NCBI GenBank assembly: GCA_005879655.1
Contig: VBJK01000148.1
Span: 1-20,131 of the forward strand
Length of the DNA: 20,131 nucleotides
Direction: 5' to 3'
From: Chloroflexota bacterium
GTDB taxonomy: Bacteria > Chloroflexota > Ktedonobacteria > Ktedonobacterales > Ktedonobacteraceae
This document shows, one piece after another, positions 8,112-15,449 of the stretch (the first letter of the stretch is position 1; each line of letters starts with the position of its first letter). The notes under the pieces were generated by a model, which saw only the letters and a list, made by a program, of their open reading frames with translations, did not search any database and was not told the origin of the DNA. A program made the translations under genes and the position numbers.

Positions 8112-9293
8112 ATGAAAATTGCTTTCTTAACCTCGCTTGATCCCCAAAATAAGGGATCATGGTCAGGCATTATCTACTGTACGGCCACAGCTTTGCAAAA
8201 GCACTGTGGGGAGGTATCATACATTGGACCTATGTATGCTCCTAAGGAGAAATTGATTGGAAAAGTTATAAACAAGTGTTCTCGGCTTCTCTTTAAAAAG
8301 GGCTTTATGTACAATCATAGTATCCGCGTTGCAAAGCGCTTCGCAAAAATAGCAGCTCAACGGCTTGCTGGACAGGATTTTGATGTTATTGTCGCTCCAA
8401 CAGGAGAAACAGAAACAGCCTTTTTAAAGACGGATATCCCTATTGTGCTGGTGGAGGATGCAACTTATGATCTTTTATTCAACCACTATTCTGCATACTC
8501 CAATCTACTCAACATGTCATTTCGCGAAATGGATACTATCGAGAAACACGCTACGAGCAATGCACAAGCGCTGATTTATTCCTCATCCTGGGCTGCTCAA
8601 TCAGCTATTGACGACTATTATGTGGACCCTGCGAAGGTACATGTTGTACCTATGGGGGCAAATTTTGCCAATCCACCAACAAAGGAAATGATTCTGCAAA
8701 AGCATAAGTCATCCTCTTGTAAACTGCTCTTCGTAGGTGTCGATTGGCAAAGAAAAGGTGGAGAGATTGCTTTTGAAACGCTGCTTGCACTGGAAAAGAT
8801 GGGAATTATGGCGGAGCTAATCATTTGTGGGTGTACGCCTCCCACACAGTTCGCTCATAAGAGAATGCAAATTATCCCTTTTCTGGACAAAAATGACCCA
8901 GAACAGTATAACCAGTTAGTCCAACTCTACTTGGAAGCCGATTTTTTCTTGCTGCCAACACGTAACGAGTGTTATGGTATTGTATTTTCAGAGGCAAGCG
9001 CATATGGGCTACCTGTGATTACAACCCAGACAGGAGGAGTATCAGAGGTAGTCAGGGATGGCGAGAACGGTTTTACGCTTCCTTTAGCCGCGCGTGGCGA
9101 TGAGTATGCCAGGGTGATAGCAGCTATCTATCATGACGACGAGCGCTATACTCGTCTTGTATACAGCAGTCGAGCCGCTTATGAAGAGCGACTAAACTGG
9201 GACGCTTGGGGCAAGGCAATGAAGACTATCCTGAGTGACGTGATCGGTCAGCGGCCTGTGCCCCCTGAAGTGCTCGACCCTATAAGTATATGA
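8112..9293 (+). CDS. Glycosyltransferase family 4 (GT-B)
   Basis: Predicted 393-aa glycosyltransferase. It begins MKIAFLTSLDPQNKGSWSGI, the typical first strand and glycine-rich turn of GT4 enzymes. The C-terminal half has LLFVGVDWQRKGG, a donor-domain hinge, and the retaining EX7E motif in NECYGIVFSEASAYGLPVI, followed by TGGVSEVVRDGENGF. These indicate sugar transfer from a nucleotide donor with retention. An AGGAT site lies about 8 bases before the chosen ATG; an in-frame GTG at 8013 would add 33 unlikely residues. It is transcribed away from the polysaccharide operon but may contribute to the same glycan. It is a single-gene unit, since a strong hairpin immediately follows its stop codon. 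Confidence 0.88.
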   Translation: MKIAFLTSLDPQNKGSWSGIIYCTATALQKHCGEVSYIGPMYAPKEKLIGKVINKCSRLLFKKGFMYNHSIRVAKRFAKIAAQRLAGQDFDVIVAPTGETETAFLKTDIPIVLVEDATYDLLFNHYSAYSNLLNMSFREMDTIEKHATSNAQALIYSSSWAAQSAIDDYYVDPAKVHVVPMGANFANPPTKEMILQKHKSSSCKLLFVGVDWQRKGGEIAFETLLALEKMGIMAELIICGCTPPTQFAHKRMQIIPFLDKNDPEQYNQLVQLYLEADFFLLPTRNECYGIVFSEASAYGLPVITTQTGGVSEVVRDGENGFTLPLAARGDEYARVIAAIYHDDERYTRLVYSSRAAYEERLNWDAWGKAMKTILSDVIGQRPVPPEVLDPISI

Positions 9294-9353
9294 GAGAAAA
9301 CAACAAGATGCAGGAAAGCTCGCACGAGCTTTCCTGCATCTTGTTGTTTTCTC
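9294..9353 (+). terminator. Perfect 29-bp inverted repeat, intrinsic terminator
   Basis: Positions 9294-9322 and 9325-9353 are exact reverse complements with a 2-base centre, starting right after the TGA of the glycosyltransferase. The 3' arm ends in a T-rich run (TTGTTGTTTTCTC) and the 5' arm begins with the matching A-rich run. This is a Rho-independent terminator shape of unusual length and perfection. The next gene is on the same strand, so it insulates the regulator from read-through. Confidence 0.8.
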
Positions 9354-9413
9354 CATTACACTTTGGCATGGGGTTTATGAAGAGCATTCACAAGCTTTGG
9401 GGCCATCCATCTA

Positions 9414-9447
9414 GATATTGTAAATATCAGGTACTATATGATACAAT
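9414..9447 (+). promoter_or_regulatory. Extended -10 promoter with overlapping inverted repeat
   Basis: TGATACAAT at 9439-9447 is an extended -10 element (TGN plus TACAAT). TTGTAA at 9418-9423 is a partial -35 box at 18-base spacing. The inverted repeat GATATT-GTA-AATATC at 9414-9428 covers the -35 position, as an operator would. The gene at 9509 lies about 60 bases downstream, so autoregulation by the encoded regulator is possible. Confidence 0.5.
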
Positions 9448-9508
9448 GGTAATAACGACAAAGTGAGCATAGGCATTTGTTTATGAGAACAACGTAAAGG
9501 TTGGTTGA

Positions 9509-10726
9509 ATGGAACAGCAGCATCCCTTTCCCTGGGGCGAGGTGGTCCGCTACCTGAAAAACTCCGCCTTACATCCTCTCCAACGAGGTGAGATGCTCTC
9601 ACGTGCCTTACAAGAGTTCCTCGCTTGTCTGCCAGCGGTCGGGACAGCGTTGATCTGGCCCAGTGAGAGGGCAGAAGTTCGCTGGAAAATCTACTACGTT
9701 GGGCTACGACAGGAGGCGATGCGACGTTGGCTCTCAGCACGTCTCAATCCCTCTCTGGATGCCACTATTGGGGTGCTCCAACACGATCTTGCCCACCTTG
9801 TTGATATGCCGCACTCCTATCTTATGCCCCTACAACCTTCGTCTGGATTAGGTTCCGGCTTATGGCTCGTCTGGACGGCGGGTGCCCCCCTGCCAGATGC
9901 AGCAATGGATTGCTTGGAACGCATTCGCCAGACGCTAGAAGCAGTGTTGGAGGTAGAACACTCAGAGGAGCACTATTTTTCCCAGAGTTCGCCCCTGCAT
10001 GATCGTGCGGTGATCGAGGCATTAGCACAAGGCGACAGTCAGGCATTGTCTGCATTCCTCAGCCTGACACGCTTAGCCGGGAAAGCCGATTTTACTTTTT
10101 GGGGACGTGTCTATCAAGATGTGATCGAGGTCAACACTCATCTGGGTGCCAAACAGGGCGGGTTTGGCTTCGCCATCCCACATGGACGTGGGGTCGGCGG
10201 TCGCATCGTTACTTATGGAACACCTATCGTGCGCGTAGACGATTATCGCAATTCCTCCTACCGCGATCCGAGCGTCTCCGATATCGTGGATAGTGAGCAG
10301 ATTCGCTCAGGGATTGCTTTGCCTGTGCGCTATTCCATAGGACCCAATGCACAAGTAGCAGCCATCCTCTACGCCACGCGCAGGAGCGCCACGCCCTTTT
10401 CTTTGCCCGAACGCTTGCTCGTACAACGTCTGGCTCGTCTGCTTGAGCCTCTACCCCTGACTCGCCGTCCCTCATCCTTCCTTTTACCTGGCTTGCCGCA
10501 ACTCTCTGACCACAAGGCCGCCTGGTATGATCTGGTCTTGCACGCCAATCGTATGGAGGTTCTTGAGGCGTGGGTTGGACAGTACATTCAAGGCACGATT
10601 GTTGTCACCGATAGCGAAGGTGCTCCCTATGTGATGGCTGATAGCGAGCAGTTAGAGCACCTGCGAGCAGGTGTGGGCAACCCGACGGATGGCGTACAAG
10701 TTCTCTCACCCTCAAAGCTGGCCTGA
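9509..10726 (+). pseudogene. GAF/PucR-type transcriptional regulator, N-terminal part (frameshifted gene)
   Basis: N-terminal ~390 residues of a regulator that continues in another frame at 10671. Residues 1-150 look like a degenerate sensory module. A GAF-like domain occupies about 165-320, with the segment GRGVGGRIVTYGTPIVRVDDY followed by SGIALPVRYS, a pattern frequent in GAF-containing regulators. After about residue 335 comes a linker (LVLHANRMEVLEAWVGQYI, then VVTDSEGAPYVMADSEQLEHL) that resembles the segment before the C-terminal domain in such proteins. The reading then drifts into 17 unrelated residues and a TGA. AAAGG lies about 9 bases upstream of the ATG. I call this one broken gene with 10671-11600; a sequencing error or two separate proteins are the alternatives. 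Confidence 0.72.
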
Positions 10727-11600
10727 TTTCTTTACTGACTTAGTGATGGCCTGTAATTTAGTGATTGGGCGTATGGAAAAGGCCTACGACCAGTTCGCAC
10801 GCCAACGGGAGCACTGGCTACGTGCACTGCTACAAGAGAAATCCCTGCAACAACTTACGCCAGATGGCTACCGCCTGGGCTTGCCCATCGAGCAAGGACA
10901 GCTCTGGGTGATCGCATGGTCCACACAAACAACACCAGCGATACCATTGGCACGCAAGAGAATGCTCACCGAAGGCACGGTGCTAGAGCATCTGAAAAGT
11001 CCGCTCCTCTTCTTTGGAGAGGATATTGGAGTGATCTTGCTCGATGAACACGCACAACAGCAGCCCCCTGCGAAACTACGCGACGCCTTGCTCAAACTGT
11101 GTGCCCCCCATCCACTCTGGATTGTCTACGGGGTACGCTACCATTCGCTAAACGAACTGAAAATGACGCTCTCGTACGCCATTGCTCTGGCACAGAAGGC
11201 GCGACGCGAAGCACGCAACGAGTACCTGCTGGATATGCAGGCTCCCGGCTTGGAGAGCCTGTTGGAGAATCCCAGGCTCACCGAAGACCTACGCAACTTT
11301 GCCACCAGGCTCTTTGCTCCCCTCCTTGAGCACGATACTACCAAAAGTACGCACTTGACCGAAACTTTCGTCCTGGCGCAGACTCTCGGCTCGGCGCAAA
11401 TGGTAGCCGACCAGCTCACTGTACACGTTAACACCGTGCGTTACCGACTCCATAAAGTGGAGGAGCTGCTGGGTATCGAGCATGCTTCCCCCAAAGAGCG
11501 TACTGCCTGGGCACTTGCCGCTTTCGTCTGGCAACATTTTCACCTGCTGGAGCAGACGCCGCCCAAACAATCATCTTTTTTGCACGATCAAGGAGAATAG
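10671..11600 (+). pseudogene. GAF/PucR-type regulator, C-terminal part with HTH_30
   Basis: A 309-codon frame, one base ahead of the previous frame and open only after a TAG at 10653-10655, so the shift lies between 10656 and 10726. It encodes the PucR/CdaR-type C-terminus: a degenerate middle domain (about 60-160), the segment ENPRLTEDLRNFATRLFAPL, and the helix-turn-helix (PucR, HTH_30) with ADQLTVHVNTVRYRLHKVEELLG. The GTG at 10671 has its only SD-like bases directly abutting it, making independent initiation unlikely. If the frameshift is real, the gene no longer yields a full-length regulator; if it is programmed or an error, the intact protein would be about 697 aa and would regulate transcription in response to a GAF ligand. 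Confidence 0.72.
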
Positions 11601-11733
11601 CTAGTGATGAGCCTCAATTTTGCTCTCTACTTCCGTTTATTTATAAGACACCACTCAAACAACCATCTTATTTACACGATCAAGGAGAACAATCAGCGAT
11701 GAGTAGTAATTTTGTGGTCAACTTCGGTTTATT
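11565..11733 (+). repeat. Diverged tandem repeat, 92-bp period, two copies
   Basis: Copy 1 (about 11565-11641) spans the last codons of the regulator and its 3' flank; copy 2 (about 11657-11733) lies downstream. Both share AAACAA-CATCTT, CACGATCAAGGAGAA, a following GATGAG and then AATTTTG and GTTTATT, at a constant 92-base offset. Each copy keeps an AGGAG site and an ATG at 11-base spacing. It may be a duplicated gene tail or a duplicated micro-gene. Confidence 0.7.
11607..11702 (+). CDS. Candidate micro-ORF 1, 31 aa, in tandem repeat copy 1
   Basis: Starts at ATG 11607, with AGGAG 11 bases upstream, just after the regulator's stop codon. The product begins MSLNFALYFRLFIR. It ends with TGA at 11700-11702, overlapping the ATG of the next micro-ORF as ATGA. 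No family is recognised; it may be non-coding. Confidence 0.25.
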   Translation: MSLNFALYFRLFIRHHSNNHLIYTIKENNQR

Positions 11734-11755
11734 CACACTGAATACACATAATTGA
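11699..11755 (+). CDS. Candidate micro-ORF 2, 18 aa, in tandem repeat copy 2
   Basis: Starts at ATG 11699 with AGGAG 11 bases upstream. The product is MSSNFVVNFGLFTLNTHN, sharing the pattern MS-x-NF-x3-F-x-LF with micro-ORF 1. It overlaps the stop of micro-ORF 1 (ATGA), suggesting coupling if the ORFs are real. The shared start context argues weakly for translation, but first- and second-codon-position differences between copies argue against strong protein conservation. Confidence 0.25.
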   Translation: MSSNFVVNFGLFTLNTHN

Positions 11756-11863
11756 GCACGAAAAGCCTTGATTTCTCTGGATATGTCGTGTAATGTATAC
11801 TATGCACACTCTTTTTACAGATTATTCATACAAATCAGCAGTAAGATAGCACATCTCATGACG

Positions 11864-11913
11864 GTTCTTCACAAGAACTTCATTGTATACTATGATAATA
11901 GTAGTGCTATACT
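11864..11913 (+). promoter_or_regulatory. Extended -10 promoter and inverted repeat upstream of the winged-helix gene
   Basis: TGCTATACT at 11905-11913 is an extended -10 element. A second TATACT sits at 11886-11891 and a third at 11796-11801. The perfect inverted repeat GTTCTT-CAC-AAGAAC lies at 11864-11878, upstream of the promoter boxes, where an operator could act. No convincing -35 box is present, as is usual for extended -10 promoters. A transcript from here would have a ~190-base leader before the 12115 gene. Confidence 0.4.
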
Positions 11914-11975
11914 GTCTTTGTATGACCTTGTACGTGACAATCATCAACATCCAGAAACGGGACGGAGGTACTAAA

Positions 11976-12062
11976 TTGAGTGTACATGATACTAAGAAAA
12001 CAAGGTGCGCATCCACAAGAAAGGAGGTGATAGAGAATACACTAGCACAAGTGATGCTTTAG
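11976..12062 (+). CDS. Candidate leader ORF, 28 codons, TTG start
   Basis: GGAGG at 11964-11968 precedes TTG 11976 by 7 bases, an optimal arrangement. The product would be basic at first (HDTKKTRCASTRKEVIENT) and ends at TAG 12060-12062, 52 bases before the winged-helix gene. A further perfect AAGGAGGTGA (12021-12030) lies inside it with no start codon at usable distance. It could be a leader peptide or chance. Confidence 0.3.
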   Translation: MSVHDTKKTRCASTRKEVIENTLAQVML

Positions 12063-12114
12063 CCTTCACCAGTCATACTTTGAATGAACAATTGAACACA
12101 GCAAGGAGCATATT

Positions 12115-12612
12115 ATGCAGAAGGTGTCCATTCGCAAAGTGAAGACTCCCATTAGTTACATGCAGGAAACCAGCGAAGAGGTACTGCATTTCTCTCTGCA
12201 AGGACTGTTACCAATGGGACATACACTTGCGTTGAACACGACTCTTGGAACCCTTTCACTCCTCGTCTGTAAGCAAGAACGTCCCCATATGCTTACGGAA
12301 CAGCAATTTACTACTAGCGAGATTTGCGTTCTCATGCCACTCCTAGAATCCTATCCTTATTACTGCCCCTATGAAGTCCTGCTGGCTAGCTTCACCAGCG
12401 GTAGGGTGACAGAAACTACCATTGCCCGTTGCCGTAAACGGCTACAAGAGGCACAGGAGGCAGGCGTCTGGGATCAAGAAATGAGGCCAGTTCGCAACGT
12501 GTTATCTCGTACTCGTCTCAAAACAAGAACGTTCGGGATAGAAATATCTTCTATTCTGGAGACAGGATATATCTTGATGTATATGCCCAACCACAAGCAT
12601 ATGACAGACTGA
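12115..12612 (+). CDS. Stand-alone winged-helix (OmpR-like) DNA-binding protein, 165 aa
   Basis: The C-terminal two thirds read like an OmpR/PhoB-type winged helix without a receiver domain: LTEQQFTTSEICVLMPLLE (60-78) matches the opening LTxxE...LL helix, VTETTIARCRKRLQEA (98-113) the recognition helix, and ISSILETGYILMYM (144-157) the wing hairpin that in the family reads I-x-T-V-R-G-x-G-Y-x-L. The first 55 residues have no clear family; they include a short beta-like stretch (LALNTTLGTLSLLV). AAGGAG lies 7 bases before the ATG. The gene stands alone between two long non-coding stretches, so it is probably a transcriptional regulator controlled by its own long leader. The assignment rests on visual pattern matching. 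Confidence 0.6.
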   Translation: MQKVSIRKVKTPISYMQETSEEVLHFSLQGLLPMGHTLALNTTLGTLSLLVCKQERPHMLTEQQFTTSEICVLMPLLESYPYYCPYEVLLASFTSGRVTETTIARCRKRLQEAQEAGVWDQEMRPVRNVLSRTRLKTRTFGIEISSILETGYILMYMPNHKHMTD

Positions 12613-13050
12613 GGATAGCTACTATACACATGCTTAGTGTGTACAACCTAAATACTTTGGAGTGCTCTGCACTCGCTGAATACACCTGTACAACCATGTA
12701 TTAGGCTGCTCAACAGCAACGTTTGCGTTCCTACTACGAGAGAGCAGATAGGTTAACAGGTTATTCTGCTATATAAATAACCTAAGAACATGTGCTTAGA
12801 TACTTTATAGTTCAGCACGTTCTATCTCTTATCCATTCCACATTCCCCCTCCATTTGCTCCGCCATGTTCTACCAAGCCCCCTACAGAAGACATGTATAA
12901 GACACCAACACTCACTAAGCCCATTCGCTCCCTCTACGGACAGCAAACACAAGGGAGATCCATGGGAGGTGGCTAGAAGCCAGCTAACTTATACTTCACA
13001 CAGATATCCTTTACTGGTGCTTATTGCAGAAGTAAGAGAGGGGATTAGGG
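12613..13050. other. Non-coding spacer with small inverted and direct repeats
   Basis: This roughly 440-base stretch has no supportable gene. It contains hairpins TACACA/TGTGTA (12625-12643), GAGTGC-TCT-GCACTC (12660-12674) and AGGTTAT/ATAACCT (12758-12783), and a direct repeat GTACAACC at 12641-12648 and 12688-12695. None has a terminator-like T-run. A 128-codon frame beginning at 12792 has no start site or family pattern and runs through the hairpin cluster, so I treat it as non-coding. Confidence 0.5.
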
Positions 13051-13059
13051 CTTGGGGGT

Positions 13060-13131
13060 CCAGGGGGGCGAAGCCTCCCTGGCGGGGTTTGGGGTGTCCC
13101 CAAATTTTCCCATTCCCCAAAAGGTTTTGGG
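13060..13131 (+). repeat. Cluster of three consecutive GC-rich hairpins upstream of the membrane protein gene
   Basis: Hairpin 1: a 10-bp stem with one G-T pair, loop GAA, at 13060-13082 (CCAGGGGGGC / GCCTCCCTGG). Hairpin 2: TTTGGGG-TGT-CCCCAAA at 13088-13104, followed by TTTT, a terminator shape. Hairpin 3: CCCAAAA-GG-TTTTGGG at 13116-13131. The layout resembles palindromic repeats dispersed between genes in some genomes (REP-like). It sits 37 bases before the gene start, so it could act as a terminator, an attenuator or a mobile repeat. Confidence 0.6.
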
Positions 13132-13167
13132 ATTGTGCATTACGTCTCACAGAGGAGGCACATCATT

Positions 13168-15408
13168 ATGCCTTATAAAGAGCAAACCAGATCTTCTGGA
13201 CCCAAGGGAGTGCACCACGCATCTCCAGAGGTTACTACGTCTCTACCTTCCTCTTCCAAGGAGAGAAACGGGCAACCAAAGCGCTTCACAAAACACGCTC
13301 AAGCATCTACGATCCTGCATGGGGAGGCCCTGGCACGTGATCCGTGGGCTGAACGGTCTGGATCATGGATCGTGCTGGGCTTTGTATCGGCCTTCGCGCT
13401 CTTACTCATCATTATGATTTTCGCGGGCCAAACCCCAGGCAAGAGTTCGATACTCAAGAGTAGTTCTGAAATTCTCCAATTTGTCGGAGAAGCTATCGGT
13501 GCTATTTTCTGTGTCCGTATTGCAGATCGCCTGCGTAAGGCCACACGACGCCTACGGCAGGAACTGAATGAAAAAGAGCTAGTAGGGCATAGCCAAAGCC
13601 AACTGGCAGCTCTGCGCCGCGAGATACAGCTAGCCCGCCGTGCCTTCCTGGCCTGGACGTTCCTGACACTCGCAGTGGCCTCGTATGCCACTGGACAAGC
13701 CATATGGGCTAGCTATGATATGCTATTGAACCCAGCCGATATCCCACTGCCAGGTGCCTATAACATCTGTTTCGTAATGTCTTACCCATTCTTCCTGCTT
13801 GGCACGCTACTCCTCATACGGCACCATAAGTCAATAGTGGGACGCACACGCCTGGTTCTGCTTGACGCTCTGGGCATCATTAGTACTGCACTGGCGCTTT
13901 CCTGGTTCTTCCTGCTCAGTCCGCTGATCGCCAGTCTGGCTCGTTTTCCCAATTGGGACACTGCCTTCCTCTCGATCTACTTCCCAACAGGAGATCTGTT
14001 TCTTGTTGCGGTTGGCACTATCGTCATGTTCAGCCCGCTCTCTCAGCGTGACCAGCAGCCTGTCTTTCTACGCCTCTGCCTGGGACTCTTTTTCCTGGCT
14101 ATTACCGATAGTCTCCTGGCCTACCACAGGCTCCTATTCAACTTCAATACTGGCTCACTACAGGATGTTCTCTGGCCTCTCAGTATGCTACTCATCGGGT
14201 TAGCCGCCATCGAGTATCCTCACAGTGTGGCACGAGAACAGGAACAAAAGGCACAGGCCAATAATGCAGTCTCACCATCACGCGCTAACGCTTCTCAGCT
14301 TACGACAACGCTGCAAACCATTGCACCCCTTATTCTCATACTGACGACTTGCACTGTGTTGCTGACTATAGTTGCTCCCACCGGAGGCGATGTACTGATC
14401 CAGGCAGACATAGTGGCCTTGGGACTGATACTCATCGTTGTGGCACGTCAGGCGCTAACACTGCTGGAAAATAACCGGCTCACTATGCAAATACGAGGCG
14501 AACTGGTGATCTCGCGCCGCGAACTCCAGCTGACACGCCGCGACGCCGATGAAGCCACCAGAACAGCACAAGAAAAGCGCGTATTGGAAGAGGGGGTCGC
14601 TGTATTACGAGAGATACATGCCCGTGTTGCTCGTGGTGATTTCTCGGCTCGTGCTCCAACGGTGCCAGGCCCTCTGCTCCCGATCGCTATTAGTTTCAAC
14701 CTGATGCTGGATCGCCTGAGCGCAATGTCACAACGTGTCTCCATGTATAACCAGCTCGTACAAGAAGGACGGCTCCTGCAATCGGCAGTCGAGCGGCTGG
14801 CACAGGGTCTACCGGCGTGGTCCCCTAACCAACCCGCACCACAAAGCAATACTGAGCTACGCCCGGTCTTTCTTGCTCTAATGCATATGCAACGTTATCA
14901 AGAAGGCCAATGGCGACGTGTGGTCAGTATCACAGAACCTATGAGCAACTTGACACGCCGTTTACACGAGACACTGGCAGAGGTTCGCCAATCGCATCTT
15001 TTTGCCGAAGGGGGATCTGCTAACTTCGAGCGCATGCTGCTAGATCGAGTACTACGAGAGGCCGATCTGCTAGAGCAACAGCAAAGGAATTTGCTCAGCC
15101 ATTCAACTATCAGCATGCACAATAGCCCACCATCTGGTACATCAAGCGAGCAACTGATGCCACCGCCATCGACTCAGCATGCACATCACTTGGCTCCATC
15201 TTACACAGAGCAGAAACATACATCACAAACAGCGCTACACAAGCTCGTGCCACCACTCATTACAGATCAGGCTAAAAAGCCCTATCAGAGTAATGCCAGC
15301 ACGCAAGCGCAGTCTAACGGACAAAGCCAGCGATCTTATGCAAATATTGATTCTAATAGAAATAATTCTCTCTATCGTGCACTCAATAAATCCACAGAAG
15401 ATTTGTAG
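13168..15408 (+). CDS. Polytopic membrane sensor with C-terminal HAMP-like linker and disordered tail
   Basis: Predicted 746 aa. A hydrophilic N-terminus (1-65) precedes about ten membrane segments: two at about 67-87 and 103-118, a coiled-coil-like stretch (119-160), then segments at 160-180, 199-217, 229-256, 273-290, 298-316, 330-348, 383-403 and 411-428. The middle resembles the membrane sensor modules that precede GGDEF or kinase domains in actinobacteria and Chloroflexi. Residues 435-520 form a helical linker ending in a HAMP-like motif (VAVLREIHARVARGDFSARA, then PIAISFNLMLDRL). No kinase, cyclase or methyl-accepting domain follows: the last 200 residues are helical then Gln/Ser/Asn-rich. 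AGGAGG lies 9 bases before the chosen ATG; an upstream in-frame start at 13135 adds 11 residues. The pseudokinase gene begins 41 bases after the stop, so the two are probably co-transcribed. Confidence 0.75.
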   Translation: MPYKEQTRSSGPKGVHHASPEVTTSLPSSSKERNGQPKRFTKHAQASTILHGEALARDPWAERSGSWIVLGFVSAFALLLIIMIFAGQTPGKSSILKSSSEILQFVGEAIGAIFCVRIADRLRKATRRLRQELNEKELVGHSQSQLAALRREIQLARRAFLAWTFLTLAVASYATGQAIWASYDMLLNPADIPLPGAYNICFVMSYPFFLLGTLLLIRHHKSIVGRTRLVLLDALGIISTALALSWFFLLSPLIASLARFPNWDTAFLSIYFPTGDLFLVAVGTIVMFSPLSQRDQQPVFLRLCLGLFFLAITDSLLAYHRLLFNFNTGSLQDVLWPLSMLLIGLAAIEYPHSVAREQEQKAQANNAVSPSRANASQLTTTLQTIAPLILILTTCTVLLTIVAPTGGDVLIQADIVALGLILIVVARQALTLLENNRLTMQIRGELVISRRELQLTRRDADEATRTAQEKRVLEEGVAVLREIHARVARGDFSARAPTVPGPLLPIAISFNLMLDRLSAMSQRVSMYNQLVQEGRLLQSAVERLAQGLPAWSPNQPAPQSNTELRPVFLALMHMQRYQEGQWRRVVSITEPMSNLTRRLHETLAEVRQSHLFAEGGSANFERMLLDRVLREADLLEQQQRNLLSHSTISMHNSPPSGTSSEQLMPPPSTQHAHHLAPSYTEQKHTSQTALHKLVPPLITDQAKKPYQSNASTQAQSNGQSQRSYANIDSNRNNSLYRALNKSTEDL

Positions 15409-15449
15409 ATGACGTACACTTAGTAATGCGTCTAGAAAGGTCGGTCGAG

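Noticed and set aside
7825..8160. Open frame of 111 codons on the minus strand opposite the start of the GT4 gene
   Set aside because: It overlaps the real GT4 start on the other strand and shows no recognisable domain or SD.
11768..11974. 68-codon frame in the leader of the winged-helix gene
   Set aside because: It has no SD site and spans the likely promoter boxes and operator-like repeat; composition looks non-coding.
12792..13178. Open frame of 128 codons on the plus strand
   Set aside because: It has no ribosome-binding site, no family pattern, and its end runs through the three-hairpin cluster and into the next gene's leader.
13299..13703. 134-codon minus-strand frame
   Set aside because: It is antisense to the membrane protein N-terminus and has no start site or domain.
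14448..14849. 133-codon minus-strand frame rich in Arg and Ser
   Set aside because: It is fully antisense to the HAMP-like linker of the membrane protein and has the typical composition of a shadow of a real gene.
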